Below are positions 7,561 through 14,036 of a stretch of 14,036 nucleotides of DNA, piece by piece (positions within the stretch are counted from its first letter, which is position 1; every line of letters begins with the position of its first letter). Position numbers and translations under genes: made by a program. Under the pieces are notes generated by a model. The model had not been told where the DNA came from. It did not search any database and was given only the letters and a program-made list of their open reading frames with translations. The stretch is from Cloacimonetes bacterium UBA6081 (lineage in GTDB: Bacteria; Cloacimonadota; Cloacimonadia; Cloacimonadales; Cloacimonadaceae). The stretch is from NCBI GenBank assembly GCA_002428685.1, contig DIXL01000020.1:1-14036 (forward strand), in the 5' to 3' direction.

Positions 7561-9070
7561 GCTTGCCATCCTTCTAATTTTATGCAGCACAGCACTTTCT
7601 GGGCTTAGCTTTATGCCCGATTCTGCCTTTGATCCTCTCATTCAAAACCAGTTTCACGGCAGCATCCTAAACCTGCCTGCCACCGGCTATAGGGACAGCC
7701 TTAGCATCTATGGCAAGGGTTTGTCCCATCCTTTTGCATCTTTACCCCTTTTGAGTGATGCTATTACCGATGCTTTCCGCCTTGGAAACCCCAAATACAG
7801 CCTATTGGGATACGAAAGCCCGGACGGCTTATTGCAAACAGAGCTAAATTTTATTGCCGGGCTGGAGCCTGTGCTTGCCGACGAAAATTATAGCTTCCTA
7901 TACAAGGGTTTCACGCTTAAAGCCAAGCATGGCCAACATGTTCAAATGAATACAGAGTGGTGGCAGGGGATGTTTTTTGGCGATCAGACTGCGGCAACGG
8001 GTTCTGAGCTGCTGGATGGTTACTATAGCTGGAATAGCGGAAAGCGAAGTGTGGACAACCTGACCGGAAGCCTTGGCTATAGCGCAAACAACCTCACTTT
8101 GGCTTTGGGCCGAGGAAATTTCTCCATCGGCAATTCCATCAGCGGCAGCATCGTAGCCAATGACGAGGTTAATGACTATGCCTACATAATAGCCGAGGGA
8201 CGTTCCGGCGCATTCACCTTGTCTTTTATGCATTCATCCCTGCAAAGCGACAGCACTTTCAGCCTTTATGACAATCCTTCGCTAAACAGCAAAAACTATC
8301 CGGATAAGTATTTAGCTCTGCATCAACTGGCTTTTCGCCCCAGAAACAATATAAACCTGTTTGTGGGTGAAACCATTATTTACGGCAACCGGGGGATAGA
8401 CCTTAATTATCTCTTGCCCAATGCTTTCTGGCGAGCCACCGAGCACAATTTGTGGGACAGGGACAATGTCCTTATTTTTGCCGGAGGTTCCTGGCGTCCC
8501 TGGAATCCTTTGTTTTTGTATGGTCAGATAGCTCTGGACGAATTCAGCTATGGTAAATTGCTAACAAACTGGTGGGGAAACAAATACGCTGTCCAGGGAG
8601 GAGCACGCTGCAGCCTTCCCTCATTTTTACCCGGAAGCATGCAACACGATGTTACAGCAGAAATTACCGCGGTGCGTCCCTTTACCTATACCCATTATAT
8701 GGCGCATACCATGTATAGCCACGACGGCAAGCTTCTGGGTTATCCCAAAGGTTCCAATATAGTGGATTTCTCGGCCTTGCTGCGCATTCCCCTTTCTGCT
8801 TGGCTGCAATGGCAAAGCGGGGTGTCTTACAACCTTCAGGGTAGCTTTGGCAGTAACTGGAAGCAAAACTATCATGAGGTTTTCCCGGGAGAATTGTTAG
8901 AAGAAGGAACTGCCACCTGGTTTCAGGGGCAAAAAACCAGGACAACCGAGCTGAAAAGTAGTATTTTGCTGGATTTATTTGCTCACCACCGCTTTTTAGC
9001 AGGATTTAAAACCAGACACATAGATTGCTGGGATAGCGAAGTCTTTGGTGCCTGGCAATTTATCTTTTAG
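7541..9070 (+). CDS. Outer-membrane beta-barrel protein, Wzi (capsule assembly)-like
   Basis: The ATG at 7541 gives 509 residues starting MRMMKLKLAILLILC, a good signal peptide; in-frame ATGs at 7547 and 7550 are alternatives, and a longer start at 7502 would spoil the signal. The start lies inside the end of the preceding gene, so translation is probably coupled. The mature part is rich in alternating aromatic and polar strands (YGQIALDEFSYG, GVSYNLQGSFGS) and ends in phenylalanine (GAWQFIF), the usual BAM-recognition signal of outer-membrane barrels. The segment near 273-330 (ETIIYGNRGIDLNYLLPNAF, RDNVLIFAGG, then an LDEF motif) resembles the core of Wzi-like proteins, which anchor capsule or exopolysaccharide at the surface. 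No glycan-synthesis gene is adjacent, so the substrate is unknown. Barrel assignment is fairly sure; Wzi membership is moderate. Confidence 0.65.
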   Translation: MRMMKLKLAILLILCSTALSGLSFMPDSAFDPLIQNQFHGSILNLPATGYRDSLSIYGKGLSHPFASLPLLSDAITDAFRLGNPKYSLLGYESPDGLLQTELNFIAGLEPVLADENYSFLYKGFTLKAKHGQHVQMNTEWWQGMFFGDQTAATGSELLDGYYSWNSGKRSVDNLTGSLGYSANNLTLALGRGNFSIGNSISGSIVANDEVNDYAYIIAEGRSGAFTLSFMHSSLQSDSTFSLYDNPSLNSKNYPDKYLALHQLAFRPRNNINLFVGETIIYGNRGIDLNYLLPNAFWRATEHNLWDRDNVLIFAGGSWRPWNPLFLYGQIALDEFSYGKLLTNWWGNKYAVQGGARCSLPSFLPGSMQHDVTAEITAVRPFTYTHYMAHTMYSHDGKLLGYPKGSNIVDFSALLRIPLSAWLQWQSGVSYNLQGSFGSNWKQNYHEVFPGELLEEGTATWFQGQKTRTTELKSSILLDLFAHHRFLAGFKTRHIDCWDSEVFGAWQFIF

Positions 9071-9080
9071 GAGTTGTGTT

Positions 9081-9494
9081 TTGCCAATCGTTGATCGCAT
9101 GGAATTCCCCCGCCGCTATAAGCTGAAAGCAAGCGTCCTGATCTTCATTTTCCTCGGGACGATTTTTGGCATCTGGTTGCAACGGCACAACACCGCAATT
9201 TTGGCGGAACAGATTGAAATTAGCAATGTGTCCTTTGGCCGCTATGGAACTCAGTTTATCGAGCTGGAATACAGCCTGGCAAACACGGGAAAGCAGGATA
9301 GAGAAATCAGCCTGATGGCCAGAGTTTGGGATGCCGATGGTCAGGAACTGGCCAGTGCCTTGTTTGGAGTTACCGTTTCTGCAAACAGCAAGGCAAAACG
9401 CTCCAAATTGCTGGACAGGCTGAATCGCACCATGCGGGAAGGCGAAAAACCCTACAAAGCTGAAATCTCGCTTTACACCAAAAAAGTGCCATAG
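9081..9494 (+). CDS. Small N-terminally anchored membrane protein of unknown function
   Basis: The best start is TTG at 9081, since AGGAG (9069-9073) sits 7 bases upstream and overlaps the TAG stop of the barrel gene. An ATG at 9099 exists but has no ribosome binding site. The TTG start gives 137 residues. A short basic N-terminus (EFPRRYKLK) is followed by one membrane helix (about 16-32, ASVLIFIFLGTIFGIWL), then an extracytoplasmic beta-rich domain with ISNVSFGRYGTQFIELEYSL, RVWDADGQELASALFGV and a basic C-terminal stretch. The pattern of paired strands around an LANTG turn is like FxLYD or DUF3426-type Ig-like domains that follow a single helix, but I cannot name the family. Gene spacing of 10 bases puts it in an operon with the barrel and the helix-turn-helix membrane protein, suggesting a shared envelope job. 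Confidence 0.7.
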   Translation: MPIVDRMEFPRRYKLKASVLIFIFLGTIFGIWLQRHNTAILAEQIEISNVSFGRYGTQFIELEYSLANTGKQDREISLMARVWDADGQELASALFGVTVSANSKAKRSKLLDRLNRTMREGEKPYKAEISLYTKKVP

Positions 9495-9554
9495 GTTATC
9501 CAGTGTCTTTTCAATTTTCTTTTTACTATACAACATATTTGAACGAAACATCGC

Positions 9555-9699
9555 TAAATGTCGTTCCCGCGGAGGCGGGAATCCAGCCCAGAAACAGCTC
9601 TGGAAGAGCGACAGATAGGATAGTTTTTTCTCAGCATTTTGTATCATCCTTACGGGATTATCAAGAGCTGGATTCCCGCCTCCGCGGGAACGACATTTA
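9555..9699. repeat. REPIN-like palindromic element, copy 3
   Basis: Perfect inverted arms of 33 bp lie at 9555-9587 and 9667-9699. The 28-bp core (9560-9587 and 9667-9694) is identical to copy 1, and the palindrome runs 5 bp further outward (taaat / attta). The interior is the reverse complement of the copy 2 interior with point differences, so this copy is inserted in the opposite orientation. The small hairpin ttcccgc-ggag-gcgggaa is present in each arm. Confidence 0.9.
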
Positions 9700-9796
9700 C
9701 CGATGTGCATTCATACAGTTATGGCAGGCTTGACATGACACCCGCTTCTAATGCCGTAATTGACCATAAGTTTATCCCATATAGTGTCTTCCTTAT

Positions 9797-9869
9797 TAGC
9801 ATTCCCATATCATTCCCATATCATTCCTAATAATATTGAGAATGATATGGCATTGATATGGGAATGCTA
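9797..9869. repeat. Long near-perfect hairpin with internal direct repeat
   Basis: Arms at 9797-9826 and 9840-9869 are 30 bases each and pair at 28 of 30 positions around a 13-base AT-rich loop. The outer 16 bases (tagcattcccatatca) pair perfectly. The left arm itself repeats cattcccatat in tandem. It is unrelated in sequence to the REPIN-like elements. It begins 98 bases after copy 3 and ends 55 bases before the next start codon. No U-run follows, so a simple intrinsic terminator is unlikely; a small mobile palindrome, an mRNA leader structure or a protein-binding site are possible. Confidence 0.8.
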
Positions 9870-9924
9870 CCTGGGAGGGGAAGGCCGTTAAACATAGATA
9901 AATAATACTGTAAGAGGATTACAA

Positions 9925-10458
9925 ATGAATAACTTACTAACTGCTTATGTTGCCTGGGTGAGGCAGATGCCCATCGTCTCTGCCATGATTCAGTTTGCCA
10001 TATTGGGCACTTTTGGCGAGATAATTTCCAGATGGCTAAAAGCCAAGAAAATCCACTATCCTTTTAGCACCTGGTTAACGCTTTGGAAAATGGTGGTTTG
10101 GGCAATATTGGCCATCGGGATAAAGTATGCCTTCAAGGGTTTTGAGGGCTGTGTGGAATATCTGGAGCTGCATTCCTATCTGCCGCAATTAAGCACATTT
10201 GGCAAGGCGTTTGCCATTTCTGCCTTTATGAATACTTCCTTTGGCCTCACGCTAATGTTCGGGCACCGGATTTTGGATAATGTGTTTGAGAAGAAAATCA
10301 ACTGGGCGAACATTGATAAAAGCTGCTATTCGCTGTTGTGGTTCTGGATTCCGGCACACACGGTTACCTTTATGTTGCCCGAGCTTTATAGAATTGGTCT
10401 GGCAGCCTTGTGGAGCGTTGTTTTGGGAGTTATCCTGGGTTTGTTCAGCCAAAAATAG
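9925..10458 (+). CDS. Mpv17/PMP22-like integral membrane protein
   Basis: The 177-residue protein has about five hydrophobic segments (near 18-36, 51-68, 92-113, 135-153 and 155-174) and no signal peptide. An AGAGGA 6 bases before the ATG supports the start. Its pattern follows the Mpv17/PMP22 family of eukaryotic organelle membrane proteins. The N-terminus YVAWVRQMPIVSAMIQFAIL then GTFGEIIS parallels the Y-x-x-x-L-x-x-x-P...G-D-x-x-x-Q opening. The C-terminus ILDNVFEKKINW, LLWFWIPAHTVTFMLPELYR and a final W-x-x-x-L helix parallels the signature W-x-x-W-P-x-x-Q-x-x-x-F-x-x-V-P-x-x-x-R. Family members are reported as channels or in metabolite and mitochondrial DNA homeostasis; the bacterial role is unknown. 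It lies 12 bases upstream of comEC, so the two are probably cotranscribed. The resemblance is by eye and needs profile confirmation. Confidence 0.6.
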   Translation: MNNLLTAYVAWVRQMPIVSAMIQFAILGTFGEIISRWLKAKKIHYPFSTWLTLWKMVVWAILAIGIKYAFKGFEGCVEYLELHSYLPQLSTFGKAFAISAFMNTSFGLTLMFGHRILDNVFEKKINWANIDKSCYSLLWFWIPAHTVTFMLPELYRIGLAALWSVVLGVILGLFSQK

Positions 10459-10470
10459 AATAAAAATGCC

Positions 10471-12783
10471 ATGAACGCAGCCAAGCATGCCCCTGCTCCC
10501 CTCTTGATTCCGGTGGGAATGTGGGTGCTGGGGATGATTTTGCTGCGCTCAATTCCGGTTCACAGCCTATGTTTGGCCATTGCGGCAGGCTCGTTGTGTC
10601 TGCTGGCGGTGCTGGTTCCCAAGCTTAGACCGCTAACAATTCTATTGCTGTTTCTGAACTTGGGAGCTTTGCGTTTGGCCGTTTCGCCCCCGAATGAAAC
10701 CGCCTTACAAAAAGTGCTTAGCACGCAGCAAAAAGTGCAGCAGCCTATCAGATTCAGGGTCAATCAGGTGTTTTCGGTTTCAGAAAACCGTTATGGCATC
10801 CAATTGGACAGCCTGGCAACCCAGCCTTGCAGGGATAAACTGATCTTTAGCTCTGCCCAAAATCTGCAACCCGGTTTTTCTTATCGCTGTCTGGCAACTA
10901 TGTATCCCCTGGGTTCCGATCCCATTCTGGATATTTACCCATCCCGCTATGCTGCAAAGGCTTATCAACTGGGTAGCCTGGAAAAACTGAATGACCTCCG
11001 GGTTGCCTCTGTCCTCGGCTTACTTCGGATTCGTTTGCTGAACAATTTAGATGCCAAGCTGGGTAAACATGCCGAATGGGCAAAAGGTTTGCTGCTAAGC
11101 GACACCAGTGCCAAACAACAATGGTCAAACGAACTTAGCGGCAGCGGAATTATGCATCTGATTGTGGTAAGCGGTTTGCACGTTTGGTTTATCTATCTGG
11201 TGGTGGTGAGCATTTTAAGGATATTTCTGGTGCGTAGCAAGGCTGAATTGCTCTTTATCCCGATAATTCTGCTGTTTGCGGCATTGAACAATTGGGCTCC
11301 CCCCATTTCCAGAGCCATAATCATGATTGCCATAGGACTAATTGCGCGTTGGTTGCAGCGTCCTATTTCCGGAGCTCAAAGCCTGGCACTGGCTCTGTTC
11401 ATCATCACCTTAATCAGCCCCAAACAGTTATTCTCCGTAGGATTACAATTGTCCTTTGTGGCTGTTGCCGTAATAATTTGGGGGCTACCGCGGTTTTATC
11501 TGTTTCACCCCGATAAGCTGTTATCCAGTCCGCTACACAAGAGCATTAACAGTTTAAAAGATGCAATTGTTTATGCTGCGCTGATCAGTCTGGCGATTAC
11601 TCCCTGGACATTGTATTATTTTGGGCGTGCTTCGTTTAACGGAATAATTGGCAATGTGTTTGGTATTCCGCTGATGGGCGCACTGTTACCCCTGTCATTT
11701 CTGGTGCTGATTACTCCATATAACTGGCATTTGGCCTGGGTTTTTCAGTTGGCATACAAGTTTTTCGTTACTCTGTGGGAAACCTGGATGCAATTTGCCA
11801 ACAGCCTGCCATTTAGCATTATGGGAAGCTACCATAGTAGGCAGTGGACCCTTGCCTTGGGCTTGACCATCTTGTGGTGTTTTCTGCTTATCAGAGGCAA
11901 ATTTCGCCTTGCCTTGCTGTCTGTTTTGCCACTTAGTCTAATTGTTTTTGCCTTGCTATATTTTCCGGGTAGAGGCATTAAGTCTCCCGAATTATATGTT
12001 TTTAACTGCGGGACAGCAGATTGCAGTATGGTTCGCTGGACCGATGGCCGCACCCTGATGGTGGATACAGGCGGAATAAATGGCTTGAATGTAGAAGAGA
12101 GAACCATTAAGGACAAGGATTTCCTGGAAGAAAGCTGGATGGAAAATCGCTTGTTACCCTGGCTGGGTAAAAAGGGGATTAACCGGATAGACTATTTGGT
12201 GCTAACTCATTTGCATGCAGATCATTGCGGTGGATTGCTCTCCCTGCTGCAAAGCAAAAAGGTGAGCCATATCTTTATCCCGAAAAGCTCCTTTGACGAT
12301 CCCTTGTGGGCATGGTTCTGTTCTCATCCTTCCCTGGACAAAGTGGCAGTTCATGTGATTGCAGATACCTGCAGCTATGCTCTTACCGAAGCCAGGCTGA
12401 AATTTCTGCATCCTGATAAGAGGTTCGAATCCGATAATATCAACAATACCTCACTGGTGTGTCGTTTGGACACCTCTGAAGCCAGAGTTTTATTTGCTGC
12501 CGATATTGAGGAACCGGCAGAAGAACACCTGCTGGAGCACTATGCCGGGGAACTGAAATGTGATTACTTAAAAGTGCCCCATCATGGCTCCAAAACCTCC
12601 AGTTCAGAAGAATTTATCACCGCTGCCAATCCCCGGGAAGCTTTTGTAACAGTCTCTTACCGAAATCATTTTGGCTTTCCGCACCCATCTGTAGTGCAGC
12701 GCTATCAAAAGCATAATATCAGGCTGGAAAGCACCGCAGAGGGCACTTTGCGGAAAAAGATTGACATAAGTGCCAATAGATAA
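10471..12783 (+). CDS. comEC: ComEC/Rec2 family DNA-uptake channel protein
   Basis: ComEC forms the inner-membrane channel through which single-stranded DNA enters in natural transformation. This 770-residue protein has the full usual layout: two or three N-terminal helices, an OB-like DUF4131 region (about 85-180), the Competence domain with SGSGIMHLIVVSGLHVWF near 220-245 and further helices to about 505, then a C-terminal metallo-beta-lactamase-like domain. In that domain THLHADHCGG gives His580, His582, Asp584 and His585, FAADIEEP supplies the later aspartate, and VPHHGSKTSSS gives His704-His705, so metal ligands look intact. The strand usually reading VGQGD is NCGTADCS here, a departure. 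The ATG has no obvious Shine-Dalgarno sequence; close spacing to the preceding gene suggests coupling. No other competence gene is in view, so functional uptake is not shown by this window. Confidence 0.93.
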   Translation: MNAAKHAPAPLLIPVGMWVLGMILLRSIPVHSLCLAIAAGSLCLLAVLVPKLRPLTILLLFLNLGALRLAVSPPNETALQKVLSTQQKVQQPIRFRVNQVFSVSENRYGIQLDSLATQPCRDKLIFSSAQNLQPGFSYRCLATMYPLGSDPILDIYPSRYAAKAYQLGSLEKLNDLRVASVLGLLRIRLLNNLDAKLGKHAEWAKGLLLSDTSAKQQWSNELSGSGIMHLIVVSGLHVWFIYLVVVSILRIFLVRSKAELLFIPIILLFAALNNWAPPISRAIIMIAIGLIARWLQRPISGAQSLALALFIITLISPKQLFSVGLQLSFVAVAVIIWGLPRFYLFHPDKLLSSPLHKSINSLKDAIVYAALISLAITPWTLYYFGRASFNGIIGNVFGIPLMGALLPLSFLVLITPYNWHLAWVFQLAYKFFVTLWETWMQFANSLPFSIMGSYHSRQWTLALGLTILWCFLLIRGKFRLALLSVLPLSLIVFALLYFPGRGIKSPELYVFNCGTADCSMVRWTDGRTLMVDTGGINGLNVEERTIKDKDFLEESWMENRLLPWLGKKGINRIDYLVLTHLHADHCGGLLSLLQSKKVSHIFIPKSSFDDPLWAWFCSHPSLDKVAVHVIADTCSYALTEARLKFLHPDKRFESDNINNTSLVCRLDTSEARVLFAADIEEPAEEHLLEHYAGELKCDYLKVPHHGSKTSSSEEFITAANPREAFVTVSYRNHFGFPHPSVVQRYQKHNIRLESTAEGTLRKKIDISANR

Positions 12784-12810
12784 AGATTATACTCTGATGA
12801 GGATAATGTT

Positions 12811-14036
12811 ATGCCAAATAAGCTAAGAGAAAACCTGTCTCTGGACAAGCTGTTTGCCCTGATTGAAACCAAAGGCCCGGTAGCTGCTGCCGTTAAACGC
12901 TATAAACTGAAGCGAACCCACCTGAAAGCTGCAGAACGTGAAGCCGGTTACCAACGTTGTGCAAAGCTTATGCAGAGCTTGGAGAACAATCCAGGTTTGG
13001 CGGCCAAGCTGGAAGACCTGTTTATCAGCCTGCCGGAACTGGCTTTTAACCAATTGCTGGCAACCGAAGTTTTTGAGGTGCACGAGCTGTTTGAACTCAA
13101 GTCCTTTCTCTGGATGTATCTGCAACTGGAGGAACTACTTACCAAGCATGATTTGCATTCCCTTCATCCTCTGCCGAATTTGCATTCTGCCTTCAAGCTG
13201 CTTGATCCCGAAGGCAACAAGGTGCCCACTTTCAGGATTTCTCCATTGTTTTCGGAGCAATTGGCCAAACTTATCAGCGAACAACAGAATTTGGCCATGC
13301 AACTGCAGCAAACCCGAGCGAAGGACTTGGAGCAAGCCAGAAATGAGCTGGGCATATCCACGCTCAAAGAAGAATTTGTGCTGTCCCGCCAAAGACAGAA
13401 CACCCTGAGCGAGCTAATGAAAAGCAAGTCCTTTATTCTGATTTCCGAAAGCTTGGCAAATTGCAGTTTTCGCTTGGCCGATTCACCCAAAGCCATGGAA
13501 CTGAAAGCTAGACTGGAACAACTTGCCTTTCTTGTTGGAGAGGAAGAGGGATTTATCCAGATTGATCTCACCAGGCAACTGAAAGCACAGTTTGCAGCCA
13601 TCGAGCAAGCCTGGTTTAGCTGCGCAGAATTAACCTGGGATTACTACATGGCTTCGTTTGCGCTACGCTATCAATGCTGCATTCCACGTCTCACCAGCAG
13701 CTTTGCTGGTATTTCCATCAAGCAGGCAGTAAATCTGCCTTTAAAGCTGTTTCTGGAGCAAAACCAGCACCAGTACCAAAGCCTGGATATCGCGTTTGAC
13801 ACCCAGGCAAACCTGATTACCGGCCCCAACATGGGCGGAAAAAGCACCGCTCTGATTACTTTGGGTCAATTGTGCTATCTGGCTAAGCTGGGCATTCCTC
13901 TGCCTGCCAAAGAAGCTACCCTGTGCGTTTATGATGAGATCTACTACAATCACGACAACCGCGAAAACAGCGAAACCCTTAGCTCGTTCGGACGTGAAGT
14001 GGTGTCTTTTACCCAAATGCTGCAACGTAGCGGCAC
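12811..14036 (+). CDS. MutS-family ATPase, KamC-like (cut by window edge)
   Basis: The frame is open from ATG 12811 (GAGGA at 12799-12803, 7-base gap) to the window end, giving 408 residues without a stop. It lacks the N-terminal mismatch-recognition domain of MutS. The first 200 residues match the MutS core/clamp style (FEVHELFELKSFLWMYLQL, LHPLPNLHSAFKLLDPEG, PTFRISPLFSEQL), followed by a helical stretch. The Walker A is TGPNMGGKST at residues 337-346 (Lys344), the exact MutS-family form, and LSSFGREVVSF follows. The rest, including Walker B, is outside the window. Short MutS-like proteins of this kind include KamC, a proposed reactivating factor of lysine 5,6-aminomutase in lysine fermentation, a pathway known from Cloacimonas. 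KamC identity is an inference that depends on the genes beyond the edge; MutS2 or another MutS-related ATPase is the alternative. Confidence 0.75.
   Translation, partial: MPNKLRENLSLDKLFALIETKGPVAAAVKRYKLKRTHLKAAEREAGYQRCAKLMQSLENNPGLAAKLEDLFISLPELAFNQLLATEVFEVHELFELKSFLWMYLQLEELLTKHDLHSLHPLPNLHSAFKLLDPEGNKVPTFRISPLFSEQLAKLISEQQNLAMQLQQTRAKDLEQARNELGISTLKEEFVLSRQRQNTLSELMKSKSFILISESLANCSFRLADSPKAMELKARLEQLAFLVGEEEGFIQIDLTRQLKAQFAAIEQAWFSCAELTWDYYMASFALRYQCCIPRLTSSFAGISIKQAVNLPLKLFLEQNQHQYQSLDIAFDTQANLITGPNMGGKSTALITLGQLCYLAKLGIPLPAKEATLCVYDEIYYNHDNRENSETLSSFGREVVSFTQMLQRSG

Larger units (their letters stand above)
9495..9924. other. 430-bp intergenic region with REPIN-like copy 3 and a long hairpin
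   Basis: No gene is supported here. Open frames across the stretch translate the repeat arms (peptides such as VPAEAGIQPRN) and are not coding. The region contains a T-rich run just after the stop at 9494, the third REPIN-like element, the large hairpin at 9797-9869 and then the leader of the gene at 9925. The two structured blocks make this a likely boundary between transcription units. Confidence 0.7.

Noticed and set aside
9060..9710. 216-codon open frame on the minus strand
   Set aside because: It runs antisense through a well-supported gene with a clear membrane helix and through a repeat element; its sequence shows no domain pattern.
9503..9733. Open frame of 76 codons through REPIN copy 3, and similar frames through copies 1 and 2
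   Set aside because: The peptides (PAEAGIQPRN, SRLRGND) are direct translations of the repeat arms, no ribosome binding site precedes them, and the same peptide arises from unrelated copies.
9797..9869. Intrinsic terminator
   Set aside because: The hairpin is long and AT-rich and has no following T-run on either strand; it is kept as an unexplained palindrome.
12422..12432. ggttcgaatcc, T-arm-like sequence
   Set aside because: It is coding sequence of the ComEC metallo-beta-lactamase-like domain, with no cloverleaf around it.

Overview
This window most likely comes from a member of candidate phylum Cloacimonadota or a close relative in the Fibrobacteres-Chlorobi-Bacteroidetes (FCB) superphylum. 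The assignment is an inference from three things: a very large secreted protein built of choice-of-anchor modules that ends in an FPNPFNP-type C-terminal sorting domain, moderate to low GC coding sequence, and a gene set dominated by envelope proteins plus acetate kinase. No RNA gene is visible. All six complete genes and the one gene cut by the window edge lie on the + strand.

Layout. Positions 1-550 are non-coding and hold a short direct repeat, the first copy of a palindromic REPIN-like element, and a possible promoter. A 1419-residue secreted multidomain surface protein (551-4810) follows. The next gap (4811-5099) contains several inverted repeats, two of which overlap and could form competing hairpins just in front of acetate kinase (ackA, 5100-6296). 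The second REPIN-like copy separates ackA from a tight three-gene group (6523-9494). This group encodes a membrane-spanning protein with an extracytoplasmic AMIN-like/TPR-like part and a cytoplasmic helix-turn-helix, an outer-membrane beta-barrel resembling Wzi-type proteins, and a small membrane-anchored protein that appears to start at TTG. The genes overlap or abut, so they are probably one transcription unit concerned with the envelope.

The 430-bp gap at 9495-9924 carries the third REPIN-like copy and a separate long near-perfect hairpin. The last cluster holds a membrane protein strongly reminiscent of the eukaryotic Mpv17/PMP22 family (9925-10458), ComEC/Rec2, the DNA-uptake channel protein (10471-12783), and a MutS-family ATPase cut by the window edge (12811 onward). 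The last resembles the short MutS-like proteins, such as the KamC-type proteins associated with lysine 5,6-aminomutase, rather than true mismatch-repair MutS.

The points most worth follow-up are the AMIN-like/HTH transmembrane protein with its barrel partner, the competing hairpins before ackA, the REPIN family with no mobilising gene in sight, and the bacterial Mpv17-like protein. All function calls come from reading motifs by eye; no database search was possible.
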